Source: Heterocephalus glaber (taxonomy: Eukaryota; Chordata; Mammalia; Rodentia; Bathyergidae). From it: a stretch of 64,000 bases of DNA. Positions 1 to 10,815 of this stretch are shown here, one piece after another. The position numbers and the translations under genes are program-made. The notes beneath the pieces are model-generated. The model made no database searches. It saw only the letters and a program-made list of their open reading frames with translations, and was not told the DNA's origin. The stretch is taken from the NCBI RefSeq assembly GCF_000247695.1, contig NW_004624782.1, positions 14,321,800 through 14,385,799 of the forward strand. Direction: 5' to 3'. The stretch's first letter is position 1, and each line of letters begins with the position of its first letter.

Positions 1-565
1 CCGGAGGCACCTGGAGGAAAGCCCCCATATAGCTACTTACCTCTGTGACGGCCACTGACCGCAGACATGGCCCTGTGGTCCTTAGAGTGGGTGTCAGGAT
101 CTCCCGCCCACAGCCTTCCATGTGGTGGATGGTGCAGGCCCTGCTCGGCTCTCCCATCGCCTCATCCTTTCCCTCATCGAGGGACCGCCCCCAGCCCCGG
201 CCTCCCTTCCCTAGGAATTGCATGGGACCCTCTGGCTCAGGCGTTACACTGACTGCGCCTTTTTCCTGGCTCGCTCTTCTTCAGATTCTGGCCTACAACC
301 CCGTGTGTCCGCTCACTTAGATGTCACCTCCTGGCAGAGGCCTTTCCTCTGCTCATTCCCGGGGCTCTACCACACTGTCCCACTTTACTATCTCCAGATC
401 TGTGCATTCACATTTTGCTTGTTTCTTATCTGTCTTTCCTCTGTAATGCAGCCTCCATGAATAGTACGAATATTGGCTAACTATTCACTGCTGCATGTCC
501 TCATGCCTGTTGCTGCTTGACAAATTTTCCCTGAATTTAGCAGCTTAAAGCAATAAACATAGTTA

Positions 566-660
566 GGGGCCGGGGATTTAGCTCAATGGGACTGTGCCTG
601 TCTCGAGAGTGCAAGGTCCTGAGTTTGATCCCCGGTACCAAAAAGAAAAAAACACCCCAA
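566..660 (+). repeat. ID-type SINE
   Basis: tRNA-like head ggggccggggatttagctca, B-box-like gtttgatcccc, then an A-rich tail. Confidence 0.85.
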
Positions 661-683
661 AACCCAAAAAACAAAGAAAACAT

Positions 684-985
684 AGGCAGACGTTGTGGCA
701 CACACCTGTAACCCCAGAACTGTGGGAGACTAAGGCAGGATGATAGAAAGTTTGAGCTCAGCCTGGCAATAAATTTAGCAAGACCCTGTCTCAAAATAAA
801 AAATAAAGGGCTGGGGATTTAGCTCAGTGTTTCCACTGCTTGCCTCTCAAGCACAAGGACCTGAGTTCAATCCCCAGTACCAAAAAAACAAAAACCAAAA
901 AACAAACAAACAAAAAAAGGGCTGGGGATGTAACCCAGTGTGAAGGCCCTGGATTAAATCCTCAGCGTCAAAAACCCAACCAAAA
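684..985 (+). repeat. B1-dID-like composite plus extra ID unit
   Basis: A 7SL-derived head (cacacacctgtaaccccag) ends in an A-rich linker, followed by an ID unit at about 809-890 and a second ID-like unit from 919. This order is the B1-dID arrangement known from non-murid rodents. Confidence 0.75.
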
Positions 986-1504
986 CAAGATTACTATCTA
1001 GAGATTTCTTGAAGTCAGGAAGTCAGGAATCTAGGCGTTGCTTAGCCACTGCCACTGCTTGGAACTTCTCCCGAGGGTGCAGTCAAATTGTCCCATCAGA
1101 GCTGTGGTCTCAGCTGAAGGCCCGGGCAGGGGAAATGCTGTTTCCCTCCTGCCAGTCTCATTTTCTCCCATCTCCTCCCTTTGCCACCAAACTCCTGGAA
1201 AGGCTTCCCTTGCTTTGTCTCTTGCCTCTTCCCCCTTTGTACATCCTCACTCCCCGATGCCTGGCTTCCACCCACACATTGTGCAGATCTTGCCCTTGGC
1301 AGTGACACATGTGCCCACTAAATGTCAATTCTCTTTTCTGTGTTTAGGTTACTAAGCTTTCAGATGTGGCCTGCAGTTTGTCTCTTCCTTCTCCACATGC
1401 TCTGGCCTCAGACCCCCACTCTCTTGCTGCTTCCCCTGCTTGGGGTTTCTCAGCCTTGTCCCTGGGCGTCTTTGCCTTCTCCATCTAAGAGAAGGTACTT
1501 CTCT

Positions 1505-1960
1505 AAGAGGTGGTACTGTATCCCTAAAGCCTTCGCCACCTGAGTTTTTTGGGAGGTAAAGAAGGTTCATTGTCACTCTGGGGGGACCAGGCTAGTCCAA
1601 ATCTGGGGATGATTTCTTTACGAAGCATCTTGACTACCTCTGAAGCCTTTTCTGAATGGGTAGAAAGGCTTCAATCCAGCCTGTGAAGGTGTCGATCAGG
1701 ACCAACGTACCTTTAAATCCTCCACATGGTGGCGTGTGGGTAAAGTCTTGTTGTCAGTCCTCTCCAAGGTACGTCCCTCTCCTCTGCACAGGTTCTAATG
1801 AGGGAGGAGGTTTGGGCTCACCAGAATTACGGTAGGCACAGAGTAGGCAAGCTTTGCAGACTTGGTGGGTGGTTGCTGCTAATCCTAGCTCTGTGAAAAC
1901 TTGAGCGGCTGTTTCCAGGGTAGCATCTCTTCTCATATGGAAGGAATCATGAAGTGTTTT
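1505..1960 (-). pseudogene. pol: ERV integrase remnant, truncated
   Basis: In translation shows an LVLIDTFTGW-type catalytic-core motif and an SDN motif. Homology fades near 1505, in the middle of the core. Internal stops are present. Confidence 0.6.
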
Positions 1961-2377
1961 TATAGCCTTCTACTGCATCCTTTGAGGAAGGACCAGTTTG
2001 TTTTCTAAATATCACTAGTTCCTTTTTAAATTCCCCTTTGTTCTGAACCCACTTATTTTCTGGGGGTATAGTCTGATTTTAATGGTTCCTCAGGAACTGA
2101 AAATAAGGCTAGAGTTTGATGGGGCTATAGGGCTTCCCTTTTTGCTTCTGTATCAGAATTTTGATTTCCCAAGGAAACTTCAGACATGTCTCTTTGGTGC
2201 CTTTTACAGTGCATGACTGTGACCTACTTAGGAAGATGGACTGCCTCTAGGAGTTGTGGAATTTCTCTCCTGTGCTTGATAGATGATTGCTATTTGTCAG
2301 TAAGCCTGTTTCTTTTCAGATTCCTGCATGAGTGTGTAGGGTCAAGAAGACATATTTGGAGTGGGTATAGATATTTT

Positions 2378-2517
2378 TTGTTTTGTTTTTTGAGATAGGG
2401 TCTCGCTATATAGTTCAGGCTGGCCTTGAACTCATTATGTAGCCCAGGCTGGCCTCAAACTCACAGTGATCCTCCTGCGTCAGGAGGGATTACAGGCATG
2501 CACCACCATGCCCAGCT
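2378..2517 (-). repeat. B1 SINE inside the ERV
   Basis: Antisense B1: gagatagggtctcgctatat ... ttacaggcatgcaccaccat. Flanked by tatagata-type direct repeats. Confidence 0.82.
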
Positions 2518-2549
2518 CTGTATAGATACTTAACCTTCTGCTTTTTCCT

Positions 2550-3420
2550 AATATCAATCCCCGAGTAAGAACTACTAGCTCTGCCTTCTGAACAGAGGTT
2601 CTTGGAGGAGCAGGTTTAGCTTCAGTGACCCACTGTGAGCTGACAACTGTATAACCTGTCTTTCGATGTCCTTCTTGAACAAAGCTACTTCCATCAGTGA
2701 ACCACACCTCCTCAGGGTCTTGGAGGGGCAGATCACTGATGTCCTGCCTATTGGCATATGTCTGAGAGATGGTTTGTTCACAAGAGTAGCTAACTCTGGG
2801 CCTGTACATATCAAAGAGACAGGTTAAGAGCAGTACAAGCTTATTTTTTTTTTTTTGGTACCAGGGAATCGAACTCGGATCCTTGTGCTTGTGCAGCAGG
2901 CAGCGAAACCACTGAGCTAAATCCCCAGCCCCAGTACAAACTTTTATAATAACCTCAGGGACATCTAAGGGCATGGACTGATATTTAGTGAGCTGTTCCC
3001 CCATTAACCACAAGTAACGTTTTGTCTCCAGAATAGCCCTGACCTTATAGGGTGTCAGGACTTCTAGTGTCTGTCCCAAAGTTAACTTTGTAGCTTCATC
3101 TGTTAGTACAGTGGTAGCTGATACTGCTCTCAGGCAGGGTGGCCATCCAGCAGCACTCTATCTAATTACTTTGAAAAGTATCCCACTGAGCAGGGCTCTT
3201 GCCCTAGCCTTTGGGTCAAGACCCCCAAAGCAATTCTTCTCTTTTCTGATACATAGAGAAAGAAAGGTTTTCTTAAGTCAGGTATTCCCAGTGCTGGAGC
3301 CTGAGTGAGGGCGTGCTTTATTTCCCTAAAGGCATTGCCAGTCACTTTTGCCCATTCTAGGGGCACTGACTCAGGGGCTTTGGCAGCCTTATAGAAGGGC
3401 TTTGCCATTTGCCCAAAATT
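2550..3420 (-). pseudogene. pol: ERV connection/RNase H remnant, split by an ID SINE
   Basis: Shows EVWFTDGSSFV, the RNase H D-G-S-S core, after a connection-domain piece at 3408-3166. An ID SINE at 2847-2933 interrupts it. Confidence 0.65.
2847..2933 (-). repeat. ID SINE inside the ERV
   Basis: Poly-T then ggtaccagggaatcgaactc through gagctaaatccccagcccc. Flanked by the near-duplicate agtacaagctt / agtacaaactt. Confidence 0.88.
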
Positions 3421-3531
3421 AGGTAGCCAGATCCTACAAAAGCCAGCCAGTCCCAGGAAAGAACAAAACCATTGTTTGGTGGCAGGAGGCCCAAGATCAC
3501 AGATAGCCTGGATCCAGTCCCTAGACAGCTG

Positions 3532-4162
3532 TCAGTCCCAAGGTGTGAGAATATATCCCAGATATTGAACTTTTTGGAGGGATATCTGAGCCTTTTCTTT
3601 GAAGACTTTATATCCCTTCTTGGCTAGAAAGTTGAGAGTCTGTATAATGTTATAGTTAGATAATTTCTGAGTTGGGCTATAAACTAGAATGTCATCTACA
3701 TGCTGTAGGGTGATTCCTTGTTTAAATTTTAAGTTTCTCAAGTCTTTCTCTAGTGCCTGAGCAAAAAGGTGAGGATCGCCTCTAAACCCTTGTGGAAGAA
3801 CTGTCCAAGTATACTGCTGCCTTTCTCTTGAAATGGGATTTTTCCCGTTCAAAGGCAAACAGAAACTGGGAGTCTGGATGAAGAGGGATGGAGAAAAATG
3901 CATCTTTTAAATCTAAGACTGAGAACCAATTAATGTCCCCTGGAGTTTAGGAGAGAATTGTTTATGGCTCTGGCAAGAGAGGATGGATTGGAACAACAGC
4001 CTTGGTAATGAGGCAGAGGTCTTGTAGCACCCAATATTCTCCCAAGGGCTTTACCACAGCGAGAATGGGAGTATTACAAGGGCACTGACAGGGCTTCAGA
4101 AGGCCATATTTGAGAAAATTCTCTATGAGAGGCTGAAGGCCTTTACGTGCCTCTTCCTTCAT
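3532..4162 (-). pseudogene. pol: ERV reverse transcriptase remnant
   Basis: Two open pieces (4162-3962 and 3903-3532), separated by stops. They show [10 protein letters not shown] and an LQHVDDILVY active-site motif, with His (3700-3702) in place of the usual Tyr or Phe. Confidence 0.75.
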
Positions 4163-4310
4163 TGGATACTGCTTTTGGTTAAGAAACCACCTAGGGTCTT
4201 TCAGTCTTGCAGCTACTGGGAGACCTGAATTTGCACTACCAGGTGTTCCCCTTTACCAGGTGGCAGGATCCACTCGTTGGCCAGTTTGGTCAGGGAGATC
4301 TGATATAGTC

Positions 4311-4613
4311 TCAATAAGTAAATTCCATTTTGGCCTTAGCTGGAATTTGAGACTTGCCCCCAATTTTAGCTAGCAAATGTCTTCCTAGCAGGGGAGCAGG
4401 ACACTGCAGGGCAATTAGGAACTCATGGTTAAACATTTGGCCTTCAAAGTGACATGTCAGAGGAGGAGTAAAAAGAAATCTCTGGCTAGGGGTCCTCTTG
4501 ACCTCAGCTATGTCTACAGACACAGAGGAGAGTCTTCCAGAGAAGGAAGGCAGAATTGAATGAGCTGGCCCTGTATTAGTTAGCAGTGGAATTGGCTCAG
4601 CCATGATGTCCAA
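4311..4613 (-). pseudogene. pro: ERV protease remnant with altered active site
   Basis: 100-residue open stretch. The aspartic-protease motif reads LLTNTGPAHS, with Asn (codon at 4575-4577) where a catalytic Asp is expected. The flap and the GRHLLAKIG C-terminal motif are recognisable. Confidence 0.65.
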
Positions 4614-4851
4614 GTCTATCCAGGGTTCCCCAGAGGAGATGGCGATATCTGTGGACAGGGGCTTTGCAGGTTTCCCTGGGCCTCTTCAGCCATCAGAGCA
4701 GGAAGTGAAGGTTCAGGCTGGGCCCTCCCTCTCTGAGAGCGGGGCCAGTCAGACCTCCAGTGCCACGAGTCAGGCACATTAACTGCCTTACATGTGGAGC
4801 AGGCCAGGCCGAGGCTTGGTGCAGTCTGTTGCCCAATATTCAGTCTTTGGG

Positions 4852-4932
4852 TTTTTTTGGTACCGGGGATCGAACTCAGGGCCTTGCACTTGTGAGGGAG
4901 TTGGCAGCACCACTGAGCTAAATCCCTGGCCC
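4852..4932 (-). repeat. ID SINE inside the ERV zinc-knuckle region
   Basis: Begins with a T tract and ggtaccggggatcgaactc. Flanking sequence is duplicated (ccagtgttcagtctt / ccaatattcagtctt), so it is a target-primed insertion. Confidence 0.88.
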
Positions 4933-5333
4933 TCCAGTGTTCAGTCTTCTTACACTCGAAACAGGAACTCTTTCCTCACTTGTCCCTGAGCTTTTCCTTA
5001 GATGACCTGGGTGGTTTAAAGCATTACCAACTGTGACAGCCATAATATTAGCCTCTTCTTCATCTCTCCTCTGGGTCCCAATTGTTGAACACAGAAAAGG
5101 CTGTGTCCAGCAAGTGAGCCATGGGTGTCTGTGGCCCTATTTGAAGTTTATGTTGAATATCTGGGGCTAGTTGACAGATGAAATGTTGTCCCACTAGTGC
5201 CTCTCCCTCTTGGAAGATGGATCTATATTAGTATACTTGTGGAAGGCCTCTGCTAATCAGTTATGAAACAAAGCTGGATTTTCTTCTGTACCCTGTAAGA
5301 CCCCACCCACTTTATTATAACGAACAGACTTTT

Positions 5334-6344
5334 TTTTCTTAAATTCTTTTACTGATACATTTTAGATATATAGTATGTTTACATTTATCATTGGGTGCTT
5401 GTACCTGTGCATGATGTATCTTAGTTCTTATTTTTTCCCCATTATCTGTGCTCCCTTCACCCCCTCCCCCTTCCCTATTTACAAAGACTTTGTTTCCATT
5501 TTTTTTTCTTTTCTCATAATTTTTCCTTTCCCTTCTTTCCTTTCGCCTTCCCCTCCCACCACCCCTACCCCTTTGGACCTTTTCTTCCTATTTTAAATTA
5601 TCAATTATTCATTTTAATCATTTTTTTTTGTGTTTTTTTTGGTACAGGTATTGAACTAGGGTCCTTGTGCTTGCGAGGCAGGCTGCGGAACCACTGAGCT
5701 AAATTCCCGGCCCCTTGTTTTAATCATTTTAATTCTTATTTACACTTTCAGTTTCTCACACTAGAGAAACTATTCAGTATTTACACATGTGTGTCCTATT
5801 TATTTCATTTAAGAGGCTGACCTCAATATGCATCCATTTAGTTATAATTGTCTCTAGTTTCTTGTTCTTTATGGCTGAGTAGTACTCCATTTTATAAAAA
5901 AACCACATCTTCTTCACCCAGTCTCCAGTTGATGGGCACTTGGGCTGCTTCCAAGCTTTAGCTGTTACAAACTGTGCTGCTATGAACATGGGTGGACATA
6001 TATCGCTGTGGTATGATTCTTTTAATTCTTTGGGGAAGATAACCAGCAGGGGAATAGCTGGGTCAAATGGGACCTCTAACCCTAGTTCTTTGAGGTATCT
6101 CCATACTGATTTCCACAGTGGTTGCACCAGACTGCACTCCCACCAGCAATGGAGAAGGGTTCCTTTCTCCCCACACCCCTGCCAGTATTTGTTATTGGTT
6201 GATTTCTTGATAGCAGCCTTTCTTTCTGGGGTGAGTTGGAATCTCAGTGTTGTTTTCATCTGCATCTCTCGAATGACCAGTGATGTTGAACATATTTTTC
6301 ATATGCTTATTTGCTGCTTTTACTTCTTTTTCTGAGAAATGTCT
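5334..6344 (-). mobile_element. L1 3' end, 5'-truncated, with 14-bp target-site duplication
   Basis: Flanked by acgaacagactttt at 5320-5333 and 6345-6358. The - strand reads the ORF2 C terminus, including [19 protein letters not shown]. The insertion splits the ERV gag and is itself split by an ID SINE. Confidence 0.88.
5623..5714 (-). repeat. ID SINE nested in L1
   Basis: ggtacaggtattgaactagg ... gagctaaattcccggcccc within the L1, with a ttttaatcatttt duplication on both sides. Confidence 0.85.
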
Positions 6345-6611
6345 ACGAACAGACTTTTTAATGCACCTTTTCATCCCCATGGTAAGAGCAGCTACCATAC
6401 TAGGCATCATCTCTAGTCCATCCTGAGTATTAGAGTCGCAGCTTGGCTCTGTTGAGGGGAGAATAGATTCTCCAGGGTGGTTTCCATTCCTTTTCAAGGC
6501 ATATCGCTCATCTGCATAGTTTCTAGCCTCTTGTAGGATTCTTTATTTTTCATCTGGGGTAGAGCAAGTGGCCAAGATGTATTGGACATCTCACTGTGAT
6601 AAATCAAAAGC

Positions 6612-6757
6612 AAGCAGCTGCGTGTGGTGGTGCATGCCTGTAACCCCAGCACTTAGGAGGCTGAGGCAGGAGAATGGCCATGAGTTTGAGGCCAGTCTGA
6701 ACTATATAGTGAGATCTTCAAGAAACCCTGGTATCAAAAAAAAAAAAAAAAAGCAAA
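6612..6757 (+). repeat. B1 SINE in the ERV
   Basis: gtggtggtgcatgcctgtaa ... ctgaggcaggagaatggcc, ending in a 17-A tail; aaaagcaa occurs on both sides. Confidence 0.85.
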
Positions 6758-7299
6758 AGCCAAAGTTTGAAACCCATTTTCAAACTTACTAGGATCTTCT
6801 GATAGTTGGCTGAATCATTCCTTGCACTGAAAAAGCGACCTGTACTCGAGTATTCCCTTGTGGCCTTGGGAATTCTCTTAGGGGCAGGATGAGTTATGAA
6901 CCACTTGGAGTTCTACCTGCGGGGCTTAAAGCTGTCTGAGCCCCCAAGACGAGGGGGATGAGGAACATGGTCCTCCTGGGCACCAGGCTCTCATGGAGTT
7001 TCTGAGTCATTTGGAACTTGGAGGGGACGGACTTGCTTTATTTCCCTGAGTTACAAGAAGGAGGTCGAGGAGCCCTCCCAGTATCATCAAACAGATCAGA
7101 GAGACCCACATCGCCCTGAGAGACAAGGGAGGGTCTCAGGACAGAGTCATCCAGAATATTTTTTTTCCTTGGTGGTTACTCTAAACACCATTGCTCCTGA
7201 ACATTCCCTTTGGTAGAGTCACAAAAGCCTGAGCACAGGCATTCCATCCCATGTGTATGTTTAAGCAGAACTGCTGTAGCTGGAGGATAGTCTCATGAT

Positions 7300-7488
7300 T
7301 TAAAGCACTATCTCATACCATCTCCCACCACCACCCAGTTCACACTGGACCCAAAAGCTATTACAATGGTAGATATGCTGCTCTTGTTTTAGACCGTCAG
7401 GGTCAAACTTTTCCCACTCATCCAGAATGTGGCCTAGTGGTGATGTCGGTAAAATGCACGTGGTTGTGAGGGCCAATAGGATCCCCAT
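7300..7488 (-). pseudogene. gag: ERV gag matrix remnant
   Basis: 62-residue open stretch opening with Met-Gly (a myristoylation-type start). It has a PLG..LDEWEKFDP pattern typical of gammaretroviral matrix. It ends at a stop; downstream gag continues in other frames. Confidence 0.65.
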
Positions 7489-7583
7489 CTTCTAGTCTTG
7501 GGACCTTCTTCTCCTGTACCTGAGCTTTTTTTCCTCGTGCCTGGCAATGCCAAAATGTACTCTCCTGGCTCAGATTGCCAAAA

Positions 7584-8102
7584 TGTTATGGGGTAGCTTA
7601 TTCCTAAAAAAGTGGCTCACCAACTAAACGTGACTGAGTTCAGGTTGCTTGCCGCTCCTTCTGGAGTTAGATTCCAGGTTCTCGTCTCGAACGAAGAATT
7701 GGATGAAATGAGCAAAATGTAGTGGTTTATTCAGAAAGTTTATTCAAAAAAGTAACAGTGAGGAGTCGGGGAGAAACTGCACGGCAAGCTTGGGCTGAAT
7801 AAAGAGCAAAAGAATAAGCAAAGATAAAGGTACACGCTGTGCGTGGAAACAAGGGTGGGCTGTGGTGGAAAGCGACATTAGCAAAGTCCTCATGGCGGCG
7901 ATGTGCCTTGTACGCCGTCTAAATAGCGAGGAAACCCAGGAGAACGTCTACATCCGGTCAGGTCTAGGCCGTCCTATGAAAACCTGCCGAGCTTTGGGAA
8001 CTGTTCTGCGCATGTGTGCAGGTCGTGTCGTTATACTTCCCCAGCCAGCGTTCCTCACCCCGAATCTCCTATCTCAATAGTGTGGCCCTGTCAGCGATGT
8101 CA
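7584..8102 (-). repeat. Solo-end proviral LTR (5' LTR of the ERV)
   Basis: 519 bp with TG...CA ends on the - strand. It contains a TATA-like tattta stretch and two close AATAAA signals (near 7715-7740), and is followed after 3 nt by an 18-nt candidate primer-binding site starting TGG (7563-7580). I could not assign the primer tRNA. Confidence 0.7.
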
Positions 8103-8577
8103 GTTCTTCCAATACATAAATGCTGCATATTTCTTTTATTTGTGGCCTCTTCAGCTACTTTCATTAGTGTTCTATAGTTTTCAGAGTAGAGATCTTTCAC
8201 TTCCTTGGCTAAATTTATTCCCAGGGCCCCATTTTTTTGCTATTGTGAATGGAATTGTTTTCATCATTTTTTTTTCAGGTAGCTTACTGTTAACATATAG
8301 AAACATTGCTAAAAAACTGATGATTTTTAAATGTTGATTTTGTTTCCTACAATCTCACTGAATTAGTTTATTTGTTCTAGCAGTTTCTGTGGAGTCACTA
8401 GGTTTCTCTGTGTATAAGATTATGTCATCTGCAAACAGGGACAGTTTGACTTCCCCCTTTCCAGTTTGAATGCCCCTTAGTTTTTACTCTTGCCTAATTA
8501 TTCTGGCAAAGGTTTCCCGAATTACATTGAATAAGGGAGCTGAAGGTGGACTTTGTCTTGTTTCCAATTTTATTGTT

Positions 8578-8668
8578 TTTTTTTTTTTTTTTTGGTACCG
8601 GGGATTGAACTTGGTTCCTTGCAGTTGCGGGGCAGGCAGCAGAACCACTGAGCTAAATCCCTGGCCCT
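8578..8668 (-). repeat. ID SINE
   Basis: T tract, ggtaccggggattgaacttg, ending gagctaaatccctggccc. Sits in L1 text that resumes as tgtttccaattttag. Confidence 0.88.
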
Positions 8669-8779
8669 TGTTTCCAATTTTAGAGGAAATGACTTCAGCT
8701 TTCTATACGATATAGTCTGTCAGCTTGTCAGATTTTCCATTTTTCATTTGTTGCGACCTTACTGTGTTGACCTGGGTTT

Positions 8780-8930
8780 CTTTTTTTTTTTTTGAGACAG
8801 GGTCTTTCTATATAGTTAGGATGGCCTTGAACTCACTCTGTAGTCCAGGCTGGCCTTGAACTTTCGGCAATCCTCCTGCCTCAGCCTCTTGAATGCTGGT
8901 ATTATAGGCATGTGCCACCATGCCCGGCCT
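8780..8930 (-). repeat. B1 SINE
   Basis: gagacagggtctttctatat through tgtgccaccatgcccggcc. Confidence 0.85.
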
Positions 8931-8965
8931 ATGTGAGTATCTTATATGCATACTCTTTTGAGAAC

Positions 8966-9053
8966 TTTTTTTTCCTTTGGCACCGGAGATCTAACTCGGA
9001 TCCTTGTGCTTGCACAGCAGGTGGTGAAACCGCTGAGCTAAATCCCCGACCCT
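8966..9053 (-). repeat. ID SINE
   Basis: tttggcaccggagatctaac through gagctaaatccccgaccc; agaactttt occurs on both sides. Confidence 0.85.
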
Positions 9054-9234
9054 CTTTTTAGAACTTTTACATGAAAGATGTTAGATTTTGCCAAATACAT
9101 TTTCTGCATCTACTGCAATGATCATGTGGTTTTGGGCCTTCACTATGGTAATGCAGTGAATCATCTGTGCTTATATATGTAAGTCACACTATCCCTGTGT
9201 TCCTGGGATGAATCCTACTTGATCAGAGTGAATG

Positions 9235-9355
9235 ATTTTGTTTTTTGAGACAGGGTCTTGCTATGTAGTTCAGGCTGGCCTTGAACTCATGGTAATACTA
9301 GTGCTTAAGTCTCCTGAGTGCTGGATTGCAGGGATGTGCCACCATGCCGGGCTGT
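9235..9355 (-). repeat. B1 SINE
   Basis: gagacagggtcttgctatgt through gtgccaccatgccgggct. Confidence 0.82.
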
Positions 9356-9679
9356 CTTTTGAATGTGATGTTGAATTGGTGTGCTCGAATTTTGCTCAGG
9401 ATTTCTGCATCTATGTTGACCAGGCCTGCCTGCCTTCCTTCCCCTCCCTTCCTGATTTGTTCTTGTCTGGCTTCCATAGAGGGTGATACTGGCCTTATAA
9501 AATGAATTTGGAAGATTTCCCTCTTATTCAATTTCATGGAATGGTTTTAAAAGAATTGGTATTAATTTTTCTTTAATATTTGGCAGAATTTAGCAGTGAA
9601 GCCATGTGATCTTTGGGTTTTCTTGGATGGGAAACCATTAGTTATTCAATCTCCTTACTGGTCTATTGTTCAGATTTTC

Positions 9680-9875
9680 CTTTTTTTTTCAGTGCTGGGG
9701 ATTGAACCCATGGCCTTTGCACTGAGCTACATCTCCTGCTATATTTTATTTTTTACTTTGAGACAAGCTCTTGCTAAGTCACTAAGTTGCCAGGTTAGGT
9801 TTGAAATTATGATCCTCCTGTCTCAGCCTCCTAGACAGCTGAAATTACAGGTTTGCACTACCACATCTGGCTTCA
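9680..9875 (-). repeat. B1-dID composite SINE
   Basis: ID part (gtgctggggattgaaccc ... ctgagctacatctcctg) followed by an antisense B1 part (gagacaagctcttgctaagt ... tttgcactaccacatctgg). Confidence 0.75.
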
Positions 9876-9933
9876 TAATTCAGTCTTGGTAAATTGTATG
9901 TTTAGGGATTTATCCATTTCTTTTATTTTTAAA

Positions 9934-10014
9934 ATTTTTTTGGTACCTGGGATCGAACTTGGGTCCTTGCGCTTGCACAGCAGAAAGCAGAACCACTGAG
10001 CTAAATCCCCGGCC
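9934..10014 (-). repeat. ID SINE
   Basis: ggtacctgggatcgaacttg through gagctaaatccccggccc. Confidence 0.87.
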
Positions 10015-10015
10015 C

Positions 10016-10148
10016 TTTTTTTCTGTTTTTTGAGACAGGGTCTCATTAAGTCACTAAGTTGCCAGGCTGCTCTCAAATTTGTGATTCTCCTGCCTCAGCC
10101 TCCTAGAGTGCTGGGATTACAGGTATATGCTACTTTGCCTGGCTTATA
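10016..10148 (-). repeat. B1-like SINE next to an assembly gap
   Basis: gagacagggtctcattaagt through attacaggtatatgctact. The N run begins immediately after its end. Confidence 0.75.
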
Positions 10149-10248
10149 NNNNNNNNNNNNNNNNNNNNNNNNNNNNNNNNNNNNNNNNNNNNNNNNNNNN
10201 NNNNNNNNNNNNNNNNNNNNNNNNNNNNNNNNNNNNNNNNNNNNNNNN
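10149..10248. other. Assembly gap, 100 N
   Basis: Exactly 100 N, the usual placeholder size for a gap of unknown length. SINE sequence lies on both sides. Confidence 0.99.
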
Positions 10249-10350
10249 GACGGAAACTCTGGGCTAAATCCCCGGCCCGATATATTTTATTTATTTATTT
10301 AGTACCAGGGATTGAACTCTGGTCTTTGCTCTTGCAAGGCCCTGGCTGAT
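10249..10350 (-). repeat. ID fragment and second ID-like fragment
   Basis: 10249-10278 is the end of an antisense ID (gctaaatccccggcccg), cut by the gap. From 10298 a second antisense ID start (gtaccagggattgaactctg) follows. Confidence 0.65.
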
Positions 10351-10746
10351 ACATTTTAGATTTTAAAAGATCCATTAAGACTTGTTTTGTGGCTTACTAA
10401 ATGGCATGTCTTGAAGAATGTTACATGTGTAGTTGAGAAGTATGCTCATTCTATAGCCATTAGATTTAAATTCTGTATATATCTATTAGGTCCATTTTAT
10501 CTAAAATGCAGTTTGATTCCAGTTTTTCCTTATTAATTTTTCTCTCTGCTTAATCAGTTGAAAGTGGGACAATGAATCTTCTACTTTTATTTTATCATTG
10601 TCCCTTTATGTCCATCAATATTTGCTTTATTTACTTAGGTACTCTGAGATCGGATGCATGTATATGTTTACAACTATTATGTCCTCTTGGTAATCAAGCC
10701 CTTTATCATTAAATGATGACCTTCTTTGCATCTTATAACAATGTTT

Positions 10747-10815
10747 TTATGGTATTAGGTGTTAAATTCAGGGCCTCATGTAGGCTCTGTCACTGAGCTA
10801 CATACCAGCCCCTTT
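10747..10815 (-). repeat. Degraded ID-like SINE
   Basis: gtattaggtgttaaattcag through gagctacataccagcccc. Confidence 0.6.

Larger units (their letters stand above)
4950..6500 (-). pseudogene. gag: ERV gag capsid remnant, split by an L1
   Basis: Capsid-like sequence is present on both sides of the L1 (5334-6344), with internal stops. A first zinc-knuckle half (Cys-x2-Cys-x4-His) lies just above the SINE at 4852-4932, and the remaining Cys lies below it. Confidence 0.6.
1505..8102 (-). mobile_element. Decayed gammaretrovirus-like endogenous provirus, 3' truncated
   Basis: Read from high to low coordinates: LTR (7584-8102), gag matrix (near 7488), capsid (6500 to 5100), a zinc knuckle (near 4940), protease (4613-4311), reverse transcriptase (about 4160-3530), RNase H (about 2800-2560) and part of integrase (1960-1505). 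Homology stops inside integrase near 1505; there is no env and no second LTR. Stops and shifts break every gene, so it cannot be functional. Later insertions: an L1 (5334-6344), B1 copies (2378-2517, 6612-6757) and ID copies (2847-2933, 4852-4932). It lies antisense in the ITGAM intron. Confidence 0.85.

Noticed and set aside
5774..6265. 163-residue - strand frame as a host gene
   Set aside because: It is the L1 ORF2 C terminus inside a TSD-bounded L1.
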